From contig JALHQZ010000004.1 in the NCBI GenBank assembly GCA_022841705.1, forward strand, positions 62,001 to 126,000: a stretch of DNA of 64,000 nucleotides, written 5' to 3'. Shown here in pieces: positions 1 to 7,626 of this stretch. This stretch comes from Pirellulales bacterium. GTDB lineage: Bacteria; Planctomycetota; Planctomycetia; Pirellulales; Lacipirellulaceae. The stretch's first letter is position 1; each line of letters opens with the position of its first letter. A model generated the notes under the pieces. It did no database searches. It worked only from the letters and a program-made list of their open reading frames with translations, and was not told the DNA's origin. The position numbers were made by a program, and so were the translations under genes.

Positions 1-489
1 TTAGTGCGTGCAATTACGCTCTACCTCAACGCCCAAATCGCGGCGGGTGCCCAAGCGGTGCAGGTGTTCGATAGTTGGGTCGGCTGCCTCGGCCCCGAAG
101 ACTACCGCCAGTTCGTGTTGCCGCACATGCAAGCGCTCTTCGCGGGACTCGACCGCAGCGCCCCGGCGATTCATTTTGGTACGGGCAACCCTCAGCTTCT
201 GCCGCTGATGGCTCAAGCGGGGGGCGATGTGATTGGCGTCGATTGGCGCATCGAACTGGCTGACGCGTGGCGAACGGTGGGTTACGATCGCGCCGTGCAA
301 GGCAATCTCGACCCGCTGTGGCTCCTCGCGCCACTCGACGCGCTCCGCCAACAGGTGGGCCGCATTCTGGCGAGCACCGACCAACGCCCCGGCCACATCT
401 TCAACCTCGGCCACGGCGTGCTGCCCCAAACACCCCCAGCGCATGCGAAAGCGCTGGTCGAAATGGTGCATGAACTGAGCGCCAGATAG
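1..489 (+). CDS. hemE: Uroporphyrinogen decarboxylase, C-terminal part (5' truncated by window)
   Basis: The frame is open from base 1 and ends at TAG 487-489, giving the last 162 residues of a protein that starts outside the window. The segment QVFDSWVGCLGPEDY, the later HFGTGN and the VIGVDWR motif are typical of the C-terminal half of uroporphyrinogen III decarboxylase, the cytoplasmic enzyme that decarboxylates uroporphyrinogen III to coproporphyrinogen III in haem synthesis. The last third (HIFNLGHGVLPQTPP, then AKALVEMVHELSAR) matches the usual family end, so the 3' end is intact. A long inverted repeat starts one base after the stop. Family assignment is from motifs; the N-terminal active-site region cannot be seen. 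Confidence 0.9.
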   Translation, partial: LVRAITLYLNAQIAAGAQAVQVFDSWVGCLGPEDYRQFVLPHMQALFAGLDRSAPAIHFGTGNPQLLPLMAQAGGDVIGVDWRIELADAWRTVGYDRAVQGNLDPLWLLAPLDALRQQVGRILASTDQRPGHIFNLGHGVLPQTPPAHAKALVEMVHELSAR

Positions 490-583
490 GTAGGATGGGT
501 TATCCGCGCAGCGGTAACCCATCGTGCGCCACGTTTTGTCTCACACCATGATGGGTTACCGCTGCGCGGATAACCCATCCTAC
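490..583. repeat. Perfect 34-bp inverted repeat with 26-nt loop
   Basis: Arms at 490-523 and 550-583 are exact reverse complements (one arm starts GTAGGATGGGTTATCCGCGC). The element starts right after the hemE stop codon and could act as a transcription terminator or be a REP-like mobile palindrome. A shorter relative (GTGGGTTATC / GATAACCCAC) lies at 6097-6125, so this is a family rather than a one-off terminator. Confidence 0.9.
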
Positions 584-601
584 AATCAGGCCACCGGGCA
601 A

Positions 602-835
602 TTACGCTACCGGCCGGCGCAGATACTGATACGCCGAGAGCACCTCGTACAGATCGGCCGGGATGGTGATCTCATCGTGCGCGAAATCGCGCAGCCACGT
701 GCGATTGCTATTCACCGCGTCTGCTAGCAACGGCAGCACTTCGGCCACCGAAAGGGTCACGCGTGAATCGTCGTCCGATTCGTGCTGAACAACGGTTTCC
801 GGACCACGATAAAGACGAAGTCTGCTGGTGGGCAT
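602..835 (-). CDS. Small conserved-looking hypothetical protein (77 aa)
   Basis: Reading from ATG 835-833 gives a 77-residue soluble acidic protein beginning MPTSRLRLYRGPETVV and containing VTLSVAEVLPLLADAV and HDEITIPADLYEVLSAYQYL. I do not recognise a named family. The open frame continues upstream to 1042, but that part is arginine-rich with no protein-like pattern. The ATG at 835 is chosen because an AAGGAT stretch lies about 7 nt upstream on this strand and protein-like composition starts there. No signal peptide or membrane segment is visible. It is transcribed toward hemE, so the inverted repeat at 490-583 may serve both genes. Function unknown. Confidence 0.6.
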   Translation of the reverse strand: MPTSRLRLYRGPETVVQHESDDDSRVTLSVAEVLPLLADAVNSNRTWLRDFAHDEITIPADLYEVLSAYQYLRRPVA

Positions 836-1179
836 CGTGCGCATCCTTGCCAGTCGCACGGGCAGCGCACACCTCCTGTGGCGCAAAGACCCAGACGACC
901 TTCTCCGGTGGTATCGGCTGTGCCTACGACGCGGGTTTAGCGCGAAACGCGTTTTCTGCGGAAGTTTCGGAGGACCGATGCTAGCTTGACAGCAACCCGT
1001 TAGCCCCCCGACAATGCCGAGTTGTGTTCGCGCCGACTCCAATCGGCGTGACGACTATTCGTACAAACCCCGTCACAACCAATTCGTCGCAGGTGTGGTT
1101 GTGAGAGTGCGGTGCTCGGAAGGCAGCCTTGAAAGGCGATCTTTCGGCGCTCCGCTCGACCTGCTCGTCGGACCATAGT
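836..1179. other. Intergenic region upstream of tex, no gene seen
   Basis: About 340 bases between two divergent genes. It probably holds both promoters, but I see no convincing -35/-10 pair, RNA gene or repeat. The open frames crossing it (N-terminal extensions of both flanking genes) have shadow-like arginine/serine-rich composition. Confidence 0.5.
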
Positions 1180-4053
1180 ATGACCTCCACCGAGTCCGAA
1201 GCGACCCCGGCCGCCAGTGAATCTGCCGCCAGTGAACCGGCCGCCACTGAACCAGTCGCCAGCGAACAGGCCCCCGTCGCACAGCCGCCCATTGCACCGG
1301 CCACTGTCGCGCGGCCCAGCGCCGCACCGTCCATCGCGGGGCAGGCCATCACGGGGCAGCCAATCTCAGCGCAGTTGGCCAAGTCGCTCAAACTTCCCGC
1401 TCAATCGATCGAGCGGACCATCGAACTGCTTGACGCCGGCAACACGTTGCCGTTCATCGCGCGCTACCGGCGCGACCGCACCGGCGGCCTCGATGAGGAG
1501 CAGATCGGCGCCATTCGCGAAGCGCTCGCGCACATTCGCCAAGTCGAGGACCGCCGCAGCACGATCCTCCGCTCGCTCGAATCGCAGGGCAAGCTGACCG
1601 ATGAACTGAAGGAGCGGATCAATAACGCCCATTCGGTCCGCGAGCTGGACGATCTCTACTTACCCTTCAAGCCGAAGAAGCAAACGCTCGCTTCCCGCGC
1701 GCGGGAGCAGGGGCTCGACATTCTGGCGGACGAAATCTTTCGCGATGATGATGCGGCGGCGAACCTCGATCAGCGCGCCGCCGACTTCATCAACACCGAT
1801 AAGGGAATCGATAGCGGCGCGCTCGCCATCACCGGCGCTGGGCACATTCTGGCGGAAAAGTTCAGCGAAGATTTTGCGTCACGCCAAGCGGCGCGAGACA
1901 TCGTCTGGAAGACCGGGCAACTGACCAGCAGCAAGGTTGACGAGACGAACAAGAAGAACGACGTCTACAAAGACTACTTCGAGTTCCGCGAAAAGCTTTC
2001 CGCCCTGCCACCACACCGTGTGCTGGCGATCAACCGTGGCGAACGGGCCAAGGTGCTCAAAGTCGGGCTGGCGTGCGATAACGCCGCCATCGAACAAGGC
2101 GCCATCGAGCGTTTGGTTCCCGCCGAGCACCGCCATCGCGAGCTGCTCATCGGCTGCGTGAAAGACGCCATCAATCGCCTCGTGCTCCCAAGTCTTGAAC
2201 GCGAAGCACGCCGCGAGCTGACCGAAAAAGCAGAGAACCACGGCGTGGTGGTCTTCGCCCGCAACCTCCGCAAACTGCTGCTCCAACCGCCCTTGGCGAG
2301 CAAGCGCGTGCTGGCGATTGACCCCGGCTACAAGAACGGCTGCAAGACGGCGGCGATCGATCAGTTCGGCCAAGTGCTCGAGACGGGCCTCTTCCATGTT
2401 GTCGGCAGTGATGATGCCATTGCGGCCGCCCGGCAGAAGATCGTCGAGATGTTCACCAAGCACGAGCTGCATCTCATCGCCATCGGCAACGGTTCGGCCT
2501 GCCGCGCGACGGAAGAACTGGTCGCCCAAGTGCTTGGCACGGAGCTGGCCGAGAAAGATGCCGCGTACATCATCGTCAACGAAGCAGGCGCGAGCGTTTA
2601 TTCCACCAGCGCGATCGGCCGGGAAGAGTTTCCGGAACTCGAAGCGGTACAGCGGAGCGCCGTTTCGATTGGCCGCCGACTGCAAGACCCGCTGAGCGAA
2701 CTGGTGAAGATTGACCCCGGCAGTATCGGCGTGGGGCTCTACCAGCACGACAACAAAGAAAAGCACCTGCGCGATTCGCTCGACGAAGTGGTGCAGTCGT
2801 GCGTCAGCTTCGTCGGCGTCGATGTCAACACCGCGAGCGCCGCGCTCCTGCGTTACGTGGCGGGGCTCAACCAGCTTACCGCGCGGCGCATCCTGGAGCA
2901 TCGCGCCACCAATGGTCCGTTCCAAAAACGCGATCAGCTGAAAAGTGTCAGCGGCATCGGCGAAGCGACTTTCGTCCAAGCGGCCGGCTTCCTGAAGATC
3001 AGCGGCGGCGATGAACCGCTCGATTGCACGTGGGTCCACCCCGAAAGCTACGACGCGGCCCGCCGGCTGCTTGAGAAGTTGGGCGTTGATGCCGCCACGC
3101 TGCGCACCGCCGAGACCGCGGCGAAGTTTGAAGAAGAACTGGCGAAGCACTCGCTCGACGAGTTGGCGGCGCAACTCGAGATCGGCCGGCTCACGCTCGA
3201 ACAGGTAATTGAATCGCTCCGCCGCCCGGGTCGCGACCCGCGCGAGGACTTGCCGCCGCCGCTCTTCCGCCGCGATGTCGTACGCTTCGAAGACTTAGCC
3301 GAGGGGATGCAACTCCGCGGCGTGGTGCTGAACGTGGTCGACTTCGGCGCCTTCGTCGATGTCGGCCTGTCGGACAGCGGCCTCGTGCATATCAGCCAGC
3401 TCAGCACCGGTTACGTCCGCGACCCGCACGATGTCGTGGCGGTCGGCGACCAAGTGGATGTGTGGGTGCAAACGATCGACAAAGAACGCCGTCGCGTGGC
3501 GCTCACCATGATCGCACCCGGCACGCCGCGCTCTGAGCCCCCGCGCCGAGAACGCGGCAATCGCGACAAGTCGGCGTCCGGCAGACCCCCGCGCCGCCGC
3601 CGACCCTCGAAGCAACCCGTCGCCGCCGGCGCTGCGCCCGCTATCGAAGGCACAGCACCCGCCGCGGAAGGCGCATCTGCAACCGCGCCGCGTACGGACC
3701 GTCCGCCGCGCGAAGCACGCCCCGCTGCTGCTTCTGGTCAGCAATCAAGTGGTCCCCCTCGCGACGGCCAACAGCGGGGTGGCCAACAGCGCGGCGGCCC
3801 CCCACGTAGCGGATCGTATGGCGGTGGCAATCGCCGCGGCGGCTCACGCATGGGAGGCGGCAAACCCCCCGAGCTCAGCAAGCGCGATCAGGCAGAACTC
3901 AAACGCTTGCAAGGCAAAAAGAAGCCGGCTAAACCGCTGCCGCCGATCACCAAAGAGATGGTCGAAGGCAAAGAAGCGATGCGCAGCTTTGGGGATTTGT
4001 TGCAGTTTGTGAAGCAGAAGAAAGATGGGGATTCGGCGGACCCGAAAGAATAA
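1180..4053 (+). CDS. tex: Tex-family RNA-binding transcription accessory protein
   Basis: 957 residues from ATG 1180 (MTSTESEATP). Tex is a cytoplasmic nucleic-acid-binding protein linked to transcription. The conserved core starts near residue 65 (LAKSLKLPAQSIERTIELL, then FIARYRRDRTGGLDE). A YqgF/RNase H-like domain follows (VLAIDPGYKNGCKTAAI near residue 380), then helix-hairpin-helix segments (LNQLTARRILEHR, QLKSVSGIGEATF) and an S1 domain near residue 710 (GVVLNVVDFGAFVDVG, SGLVHISQLS). Two parts are unusual for the family: about 60 Ala/Pro/Ser/Glu-rich residues before the core and a long Arg/Gly/Gln-rich tail (GGQQRGGQQRGG) ending DLLQFVKQKK, both probably disordered. The upstream open frame to 1129 lacks support, so the later ATG is preferred. 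Confidence 0.95.
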   Translation: MTSTESEATPAASESAASEPAATEPVASEQAPVAQPPIAPATVARPSAAPSIAGQAITGQPISAQLAKSLKLPAQSIERTIELLDAGNTLPFIARYRRDRTGGLDEEQIGAIREALAHIRQVEDRRSTILRSLESQGKLTDELKERINNAHSVRELDDLYLPFKPKKQTLASRAREQGLDILADEIFRDDDAAANLDQRAADFINTDKGIDSGALAITGAGHILAEKFSEDFASRQAARDIVWKTGQLTSSKVDETNKKNDVYKDYFEFREKLSALPPHRVLAINRGERAKVLKVGLACDNAAIEQGAIERLVPAEHRHRELLIGCVKDAINRLVLPSLEREARRELTEKAENHGVVVFARNLRKLLLQPPLASKRVLAIDPGYKNGCKTAAIDQFGQVLETGLFHVVGSDDAIAAARQKIVEMFTKHELHLIAIGNGSACRATEELVAQVLGTELAEKDAAYIIVNEAGASVYSTSAIGREEFPELEAVQRSAVSIGRRLQDPLSELVKIDPGSIGVGLYQHDNKEKHLRDSLDEVVQSCVSFVGVDVNTASAALLRYVAGLNQLTARRILEHRATNGPFQKRDQLKSVSGIGEATFVQAAGFLKISGGDEPLDCTWVHPESYDAARRLLEKLGVDAATLRTAETAAKFEEELAKHSLDELAAQLEIGRLTLEQVIESLRRPGRDPREDLPPPLFRRDVVRFEDLAEGMQLRGVVLNVVDFGAFVDVGLSDSGLVHISQLSTGYVRDPHDVVAVGDQVDVWVQTIDKERRRVALTMIAPGTPRSEPPRRERGNRDKSASGRPPRRRRPSKQPVAAGAAPAIEGTAPAAEGASATAPRTDRPPREARPAAASGQQSSGPPRDGQQRGGQQRGGPPRSGSYGGGNRRGGSRMGGGKPPELSKRDQAELKRLQGKKKPAKPLPPITKEMVEGKEAMRSFGDLLQFVKQKKDGDSADPKE

Positions 4054-4064
4054 CTGACGAAAGG

Positions 4065-4289
4065 CTACGAAGCGTTCGCCAATTCTTCGGCCGAGATGCC
4101 GATGTCTCGCGCGATCTTCCGCAGCAGGGTTGGCGAGATATCTTGGCCTCGATGAAAGGGAACGGTCGTCCCCCGACCATCCGGGTGTCGAAACTGCTTG
4201 TGCGATCCGCGCTGCCGCACTTCGACAAACCCCAACGATTCTAGGCGGGCGACGACTTCGTGAGGCTTGAGAACCGGAAGCTTGGACAT
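4065..4289 (-). CDS. hicA: HicA-type mRNA interferase toxin
   Basis: 74 residues with the HicA/YcfA double-stranded RNA-binding fold signature: LKPHEVVARLESLGF, RQRGSHKQFRHPDG with the catalytic-type histidine in GSH, and a C-terminal ISPTLLRKIARDIGIS helix. HicA toxins cleave mRNA when not bound by HicB. The gene starts 2 nt after the stop of the hicB-like gene (4292-4501) and runs the same way, so the two are surely co-transcribed. The order antitoxin-then-toxin is the reverse of the E. coli locus but common elsewhere. Toxicity is inferred from the family. Confidence 0.9.
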   Translation of the reverse strand: MSKLPVLKPHEVVARLESLGFVEVRQRGSHKQFRHPDGRGTTVPFHRGQDISPTLLRKIARDIGISAEELANAS

Positions 4290-4291
4290 CG

Positions 4292-4501
4292 TTAGGCGAT
4301 TTCCAACTGCTGAGTTCCCACGAATTCTGATTCGATCAAGAGCTCGCCATCTTCCGCGAGCATTTCGAGCACTTCAATCAGATTCCGGTGCAGTTCCTCG
4401 GCGGTCGCGCCTTGCGAATGAGCGCCGGGGATGCCGGGGACGTAACCAACCAGCAATCCCGTTTCGGGACAACGTTCAACGACGGCGGTGAAGGTTCGCA
4501 T
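4292..4501 (-). CDS. hicB: HicB-type antitoxin, short form
   Basis: 69 residues from ATG 4501 (MRTFTAVVERCPETGLLVGYVPGIPG). The pattern YVPGIPGAHSQGATAEELHRNLIEVLEMLAEDGE is the partly degraded RNase H-like HicB domain. It ends soon after, without the ribbon-helix-helix or HTH DNA-binding tail of longer HicB proteins, so autoregulation of this operon is uncertain. The open frame has five more residues upstream (start 4516), but MRTFTA is the usual family start. It lies 2 nt before hicA. Confidence 0.88.
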   Translation of the reverse strand: MRTFTAVVERCPETGLLVGYVPGIPGAHSQGATAEELHRNLIEVLEMLAEDGELLIESEFVGTQQLEIA

Positions 4502-4680
4502 GGATTGGCTTTCCAAGGGAGGAATAAGGTCCGCGCTCTTTAATTACTCTCCATTCTGCTTAGCGGTTGGTCAATCCGCAATCCGTGATCCATCGCTGCA
4601 AGAATTCTACGCTTATTGACAGCACTCTTAGAGGCGTAAACTAACCGGCGTCGCGTTTCCTTCATCGGAGCCCCCGTCGC

Positions 4681-5328
4681 ATGTCCGCCCCCTCCCGCCG
4701 CTGGCCGCGCGTGCGCTTCCGGCTCTGGCACTTGCTGGCGCTGGTGACGCTGCTGTGCGGGTGGTTGGGGTATGAAACGAACAGGGCGCGCAGGATTGAA
4801 GCCGTCACCACAGCCGTTCGCAGCAAGCAAGGTTCCATTCAATACCGCCAGCGGTTCAACCAAGAGCCGTGGTGGAATGCATCGGATGCAGATCCGATAA
4901 ATGCGCTGACCGCGTTGATGCTACGTGTTCAGCATCCCGAAGCGCCGGCCCCGGAGTGGCTGCTCAAGGTTATGGGTCCCTACTACTTTGTCAGTCCGAC
5001 GAAAATCTCACTCTACCGTCACCACTATGCCGATGATTTGCTGCCCGCAATCTGTTCATTCACCAGCCTGAAGAGTCTTGCCATTCATTGCGCGAGCAGC
5101 AAAAACCTGGAACTCGTCGGAAACCTTACTCAGCTCGTCAATCTGAATCTCGCCGGAGAGGTCGGCGACGAGAGTGTGCCTCTCTTGGGCTCCCTCAAAA
5201 GTTTGGAACTGTTGTGGATCGTCGATACCAACATCTCGAAGGAAGGGGCCAATCACTTGCGGGAAAGTCTGCCCAATTGTCACGTGATTAGCGAAGAACC
5301 CAAATATCAGTTGCCGCAAGCTCGTTAA
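4681..5328 (+). CDS. Membrane-anchored leucine-rich-repeat-like protein
   Basis: 215 residues. Residues 14-30 (WHLLALVTLLCGWLGYE) form one membrane segment after a basic start, a common planctomycete anchor. The C-terminal half has degenerate leucine-rich repeats (LKSLAIHC, LTQLVNLNLAGEVGDESVPLLGSL, LKSLELLWIVDTNIS), then a short charged tail. The repeats suggest a protein-binding surface; the side of the membrane cannot be decided. ATG 4681 is the only good start before the membrane segment. No operon partner is evident. Function unknown. Confidence 0.75.
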   Translation: MSAPSRRWPRVRFRLWHLLALVTLLCGWLGYETNRARRIEAVTTAVRSKQGSIQYRQRFNQEPWWNASDADPINALTALMLRVQHPEAPAPEWLLKVMGPYYFVSPTKISLYRHHYADDLLPAICSFTSLKSLAIHCASSKNLELVGNLTQLVNLNLAGEVGDESVPLLGSLKSLELLWIVDTNISKEGANHLRESLPNCHVISEEPKYQLPQAR

Positions 5329-5460
5329 CGGTTGGGAACTCCAGATGAAATTCACACTGCCGAATGAACTTACGACTTTTCTCGTTCTTCAGACTAGCTC
5401 CCATCGCCTGATGGTATAAAATGAGAGCTACCAAGTCACAAGCTGTCTGGAGCCCCCGCC

Positions 5461-5688
5461 ATGTCCCCCATCCACGCCATCTACGACAACGGCGTTTTTC
5501 GACCGCTAGGTACGGTCGATTTGGTTGCGCCGTGCGAAGTGACCTTCATTCCGCAAGTCGTCGAAGATACTAAGCAGGATTCCGCGACGGCTTTCGCAGA
5601 GCTGAGCGGTTTCTATGCGCTATTAGGCAGCGGCCAAGAAACCGGCATCACCGATCTTGCCGCGCGCCATAACGAGCATCAGCCATGA
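5461..5688 (+). CDS. DUF104-type antitoxin
   Basis: 75 residues starting MSPIHAIYDNGVFRPLGTVDL, which is the beta-strand start of the DUF104 (AF2212-like) antitoxin family, with the typical I-x-A-x-Y-D/E-N-G-V-F/L-R-P-L pattern. The C-terminal half is variable and would be the part that wraps the toxin. The stop overlaps the ATG of the PIN gene at 5685 in an ATGA arrangement, so the two are translationally coupled. No DNA-binding domain is visible. Confidence 0.85.
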   Translation: MSPIHAIYDNGVFRPLGTVDLVAPCEVTFIPQVVEDTKQDSATAFAELSGFYALLGSGQETGITDLAARHNEHQP

Positions 5689-6086
5689 AGCCGGTGTTTC
5701 TCGACACGGTCGGCATCCTCGCCACGCTGAATACTTCCGATCAGTGGCATGATGAAGCGCTCGAAGCTTACCAGTTGCTGCTGAAGGATCAGCGGGATTG
5801 CCTCTCGACGACATTCGTGTTCACCGAGATTGGCAACGCGACTTCTCGGACCACACTCCGGCCGGTTGTTTCCGCGATGATCGACGAACTGACCGCCAAA
5901 GGGCGTATGATCGAACCGACCAGCGACGATTGGCGTGAGGCTTGCCTCGCCTACAGTCAAGGCTACCCTGGCGCCGCGGGGTTGGTCGATTGCATCTCGT
6001 TCCAAGTGATGCGCCGGTTGGGACTCAAGGAAGTTTTCTCCAACGATCAGCACTTTGCAGCGGCCGGGTTCACGCTGTTGTTTTAG
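5685..6086 (+). CDS. PIN-domain (VapC-like) ribonuclease toxin
   Basis: 133 residues with the four acidic PIN positions in order: FLDTVGILATL (first Asp, residue 6), FVFTEIGNATS (Glu), GLVDCISFQVMRRLG (Asp), and SNDQHFAAAGF (last Asp). PIN toxins are Mg-dependent ribonucleases that cut tRNA or rRNA and are held inactive by the adjacent antitoxin. All acidic residues are kept, so the toxin looks intact. Overlap with the DUF104 gene supports a toxin-antitoxin operon. A short inverted repeat follows at 6097-6125. Confidence 0.88.
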   Translation: MKPVFLDTVGILATLNTSDQWHDEALEAYQLLLKDQRDCLSTTFVFTEIGNATSRTTLRPVVSAMIDELTAKGRMIEPTSDDWREACLAYSQGYPGAAGLVDCISFQVMRRLGLKEVFSNDQHFAAAGFTLLF

Positions 6087-6096
6087 CCGCCGGCCC

Positions 6097-6125
6097 GTGG
6101 GTTATCACGCCCGCGGATAACCCAC
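6097..6125. repeat. Short inverted repeat after PIN toxin gene
   Basis: GTGGGTTATC at 6097-6106 pairs with GATAACCCAC at 6116-6125, loop 9 nt. The flank CCCACCCTAC resembles the end of the 490-583 element, so this is a shorter member of that family and a possible terminator. Confidence 0.7.
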
Positions 6126-6146
6126 CCTACAATAAGTTGCCCCTTA

Positions 6147-6758
6147 TCACTCCGCTTGAAATACCCCGGTTCGCAGAAAGTGCGCCACTTGCTCGGCGGT
6201 CTGGCGCCGCCAGAGCGAGCTTTCGTGCCAACCGCCGATGACTCGATGGTCCCGCTCGCCAGCGACATGGGTGCTGGGCTCAAGCACCAGGTGATCTTTC
6301 GCGGCTGCCAGCACGCCGACTTCCCGGCCCACGGGAATCGCCGGCAGTTGGTTCACAAAACTGTCCGGCGTGTCACGCAATTCTCGGAGCGTGGGAGAGA
6401 GCCACCCGAACAGGGGCGAAACCCGCGTGGCGATATGGGAACCGCGGTTCGGGGGGCCGATCATCACCACCCGGCCGAAGTTCTCGGGGAGCGCCTCTTG
6501 CAATGCGCAGCGAGTCACAATGCTCCCCATGCTGTGCGCCACAACATGCACCCGCTCGTATTTTGGCGCCACGCGGCGAAGCTGCTCAGCAAACCGCTCA
6601 CCGTGCCGGCGGTTCGATGGACCCAATGTAAAATACGTGTAGAGCCGCGTTTCAAATCCGTGGCGCTCGAGTCGTTTCGCCAGCGGCCACATCAGCCACT
6701 TCGACGAAACGATGCCGTGGATGAGCAGGACAATCTCAGGTGCAGGGGGCAAGCGCAA
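6147..6758 (-). CDS. Small alpha/beta hydrolase, lipase/esterase-like
   Basis: 203 residues. IVLLIHGIVSSKWLMW gives the oxyanion-loop HG motif, VHVVAHSMGSIVTR the nucleophile elbow (AHSMGS, G-x-S-x-G type), and HVAGERDHRVIGGWHESSLW near the C-terminus can supply the acid/His. It resembles short triacylglycerol-lipase/PGAP1-like hydrolases without a lid. The only in-frame start after the upstream stop is TTG 6758, with an AGG about 6 nt before it; no signal peptide is seen, so it is probably cytoplasmic. Substrate unknown. Confidence 0.8.
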   Translation of the reverse strand: MRLPPAPEIVLLIHGIVSSKWLMWPLAKRLERHGFETRLYTYFTLGPSNRRHGERFAEQLRRVAPKYERVHVVAHSMGSIVTRCALQEALPENFGRVVMIGPPNRGSHIATRVSPLFGWLSPTLRELRDTPDSFVNQLPAIPVGREVGVLAAAKDHLVLEPSTHVAGERDHRVIGGWHESSLWRRQTAEQVAHFLRTGVFQAE

Positions 6759-6813
6759 GCGTCAACCTCGTCAAAGGACCGCTAGCAGTATACTCGCGAT
6801 CGCGCTCAGGTTG

Positions 6814-7304
6814 TTAACCATTTTTCTGGTGAGTCAGCAGGAAGTCAGCGTCGCGCAAACTCTTCACCCCCGCGCTCTTCACCCCCCGCTGCGGCGCCCG
6901 CTCGCGGACCACGGGCGAATCGGCCTGCGCCTCTTCCGCGTCCCACTGCGCTCCCAATTGTGCAAACACCGCCTCCCGCGCGAGCAGCAGTCGCGCCTCA
7001 TGGGCCCCTGGGTTGAGCGGGGGGAGCTCCTCACGCTGCGCCACCACATGCCCCTCCCTCCGCACCGGCGAAGCCGTAATCGGCTGCGGGACGATTACGC
7101 TCACCGCCGCCGAAGCGACCGCGACGGTGGAAGTTGTCGCGGCGGGAGTTGGGAGCGCGTCCCGCCAAATGGTGTAGTCGGCGGTGTCAACGACGCCATC
7201 GGCGGCGCCGAAGTTGGCGGTCCAGAAGGTGTGGTTGACTTAGTCAACGACTCCATCCACGGCCGCGAAGCGCAGCGTGATCGCGCACTCGGCAGATATT
7301 GGAG
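6814..7304 (-). pseudogene. Decayed dockerin-type / planctomycete exported protein remnant
   Basis: On the minus strand one frame reads ITLRFAAVDGVVD, then a TAA stop (7242-7240), then VNHTFWTANFGAADG followed by VVDTADYTIWRDALPTP, and runs on to 6814. The motif D-G-V-V-D-x-A-D-Y-T-I-W-R-D is the calcium-loop repeat seen in planctomycete dockerin-like tails; an intact example occurs at the end of the gene at 33549. Here the repeat is cut by an in-frame stop and its recognisable part ends near 7304, exactly where the probable integron cassette array begins. The downstream part (SVIVPQPITASPV and onward) has no PEP-CTERM tail. I read it as a dead gene truncated by the cassette insertion. Confidence 0.65.
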
Positions 7305-7310
7305 TTAGCC
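7304..7310 (+). other. Candidate left boundary of cassette array (GTTAGCC)
   Basis: GTTAGCC differs by one base from the GTTRRRY cassette junction consensus (GTTAGGC elsewhere in the array). It sits 3 nt before the ATG at 7314, the close spacing seen in the other cassettes, and coincides with the end of recognisable pseudogene sequence. It is a single short match, so weak alone. Confidence 0.4.
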
Positions 7311-7313
7311 GCG

Positions 7314-7520
7314 ATGCGTTCGGGAACGAACGTAATTCCAACTTATCGGACGGTGGCCAGACGTCACTTGGCAAACTCAATGCGCCGTTCAGGCCAACCG
7401 GCGGGGGTAGCCCATGATATTGGCAGCAAATGTCGGTTCGTCCTGGGTTGCTTCGGTACTGTCGTTTCTCTGTCCGCTCCAACCACAGGGGCGTTGCTGT
7501 CCATGCTTGAAGCAGCCTGA
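7314..7520 (+). CDS. Candidate first gene cassette ORF (68 aa, unknown)
   Basis: 68 residues, MRSGTNVIPTYRTVARRH to LLSMLEAA, in a possible cassette bounded by GTTAGCC (7304-7310) and GTTAGGC (7607-7613). The stop TGA 7518-7520 lies next to the left end of the proposed attC, as is normal for cassette genes. The protein has a short hydrophobic stretch (FVLGCFGTVVSLSA) but no family I recognise, and codon choice is not decisive. The opposite strand also has an open frame, so coding status is uncertain. Confidence 0.35.
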   Translation: MRSGTNVIPTYRTVARRHLANSMRRSGQPAGVAHDIGSKCRFVLGCFGTVVSLSAPTTGALLSMLEAA

Positions 7521-7521
7521 G

Positions 7522-7613
7522 GCCAAACGCTAAAATAGGTAAGCTGCATACTGAAGGTCTCCTTCAGTATGCAGGGCTTACTGAAGAAGTTCCTGTCTAA
7601 TAACAAGTTAGGC
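7522..7613 (+). other. Probable attC site (degenerate), with 14-bp perfect inner hairpin
   Basis: A 92-bp stem-loop region starts at GCCAAAC (7522-7528, one mismatch to the R'' consensus) and ends at GTTAGGC (7607-7613, perfect R'). Inside it, 7544-7557 and 7561-7574 form a perfect 14-bp stem with a 3-nt loop, extended by TAAGC/GCTTA. Overall folding and the right-hand box fit attC; the left box is imperfect, so the site may be worn or misassigned on that side. Confidence 0.55.
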
Positions 7614-7626
7614 CGCTTTCAGCCAC

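Noticed and set aside
1879..3174. 431-residue minus-strand frame inside tex
   Set aside because: Antisense shadow; no start signal, no family pattern.
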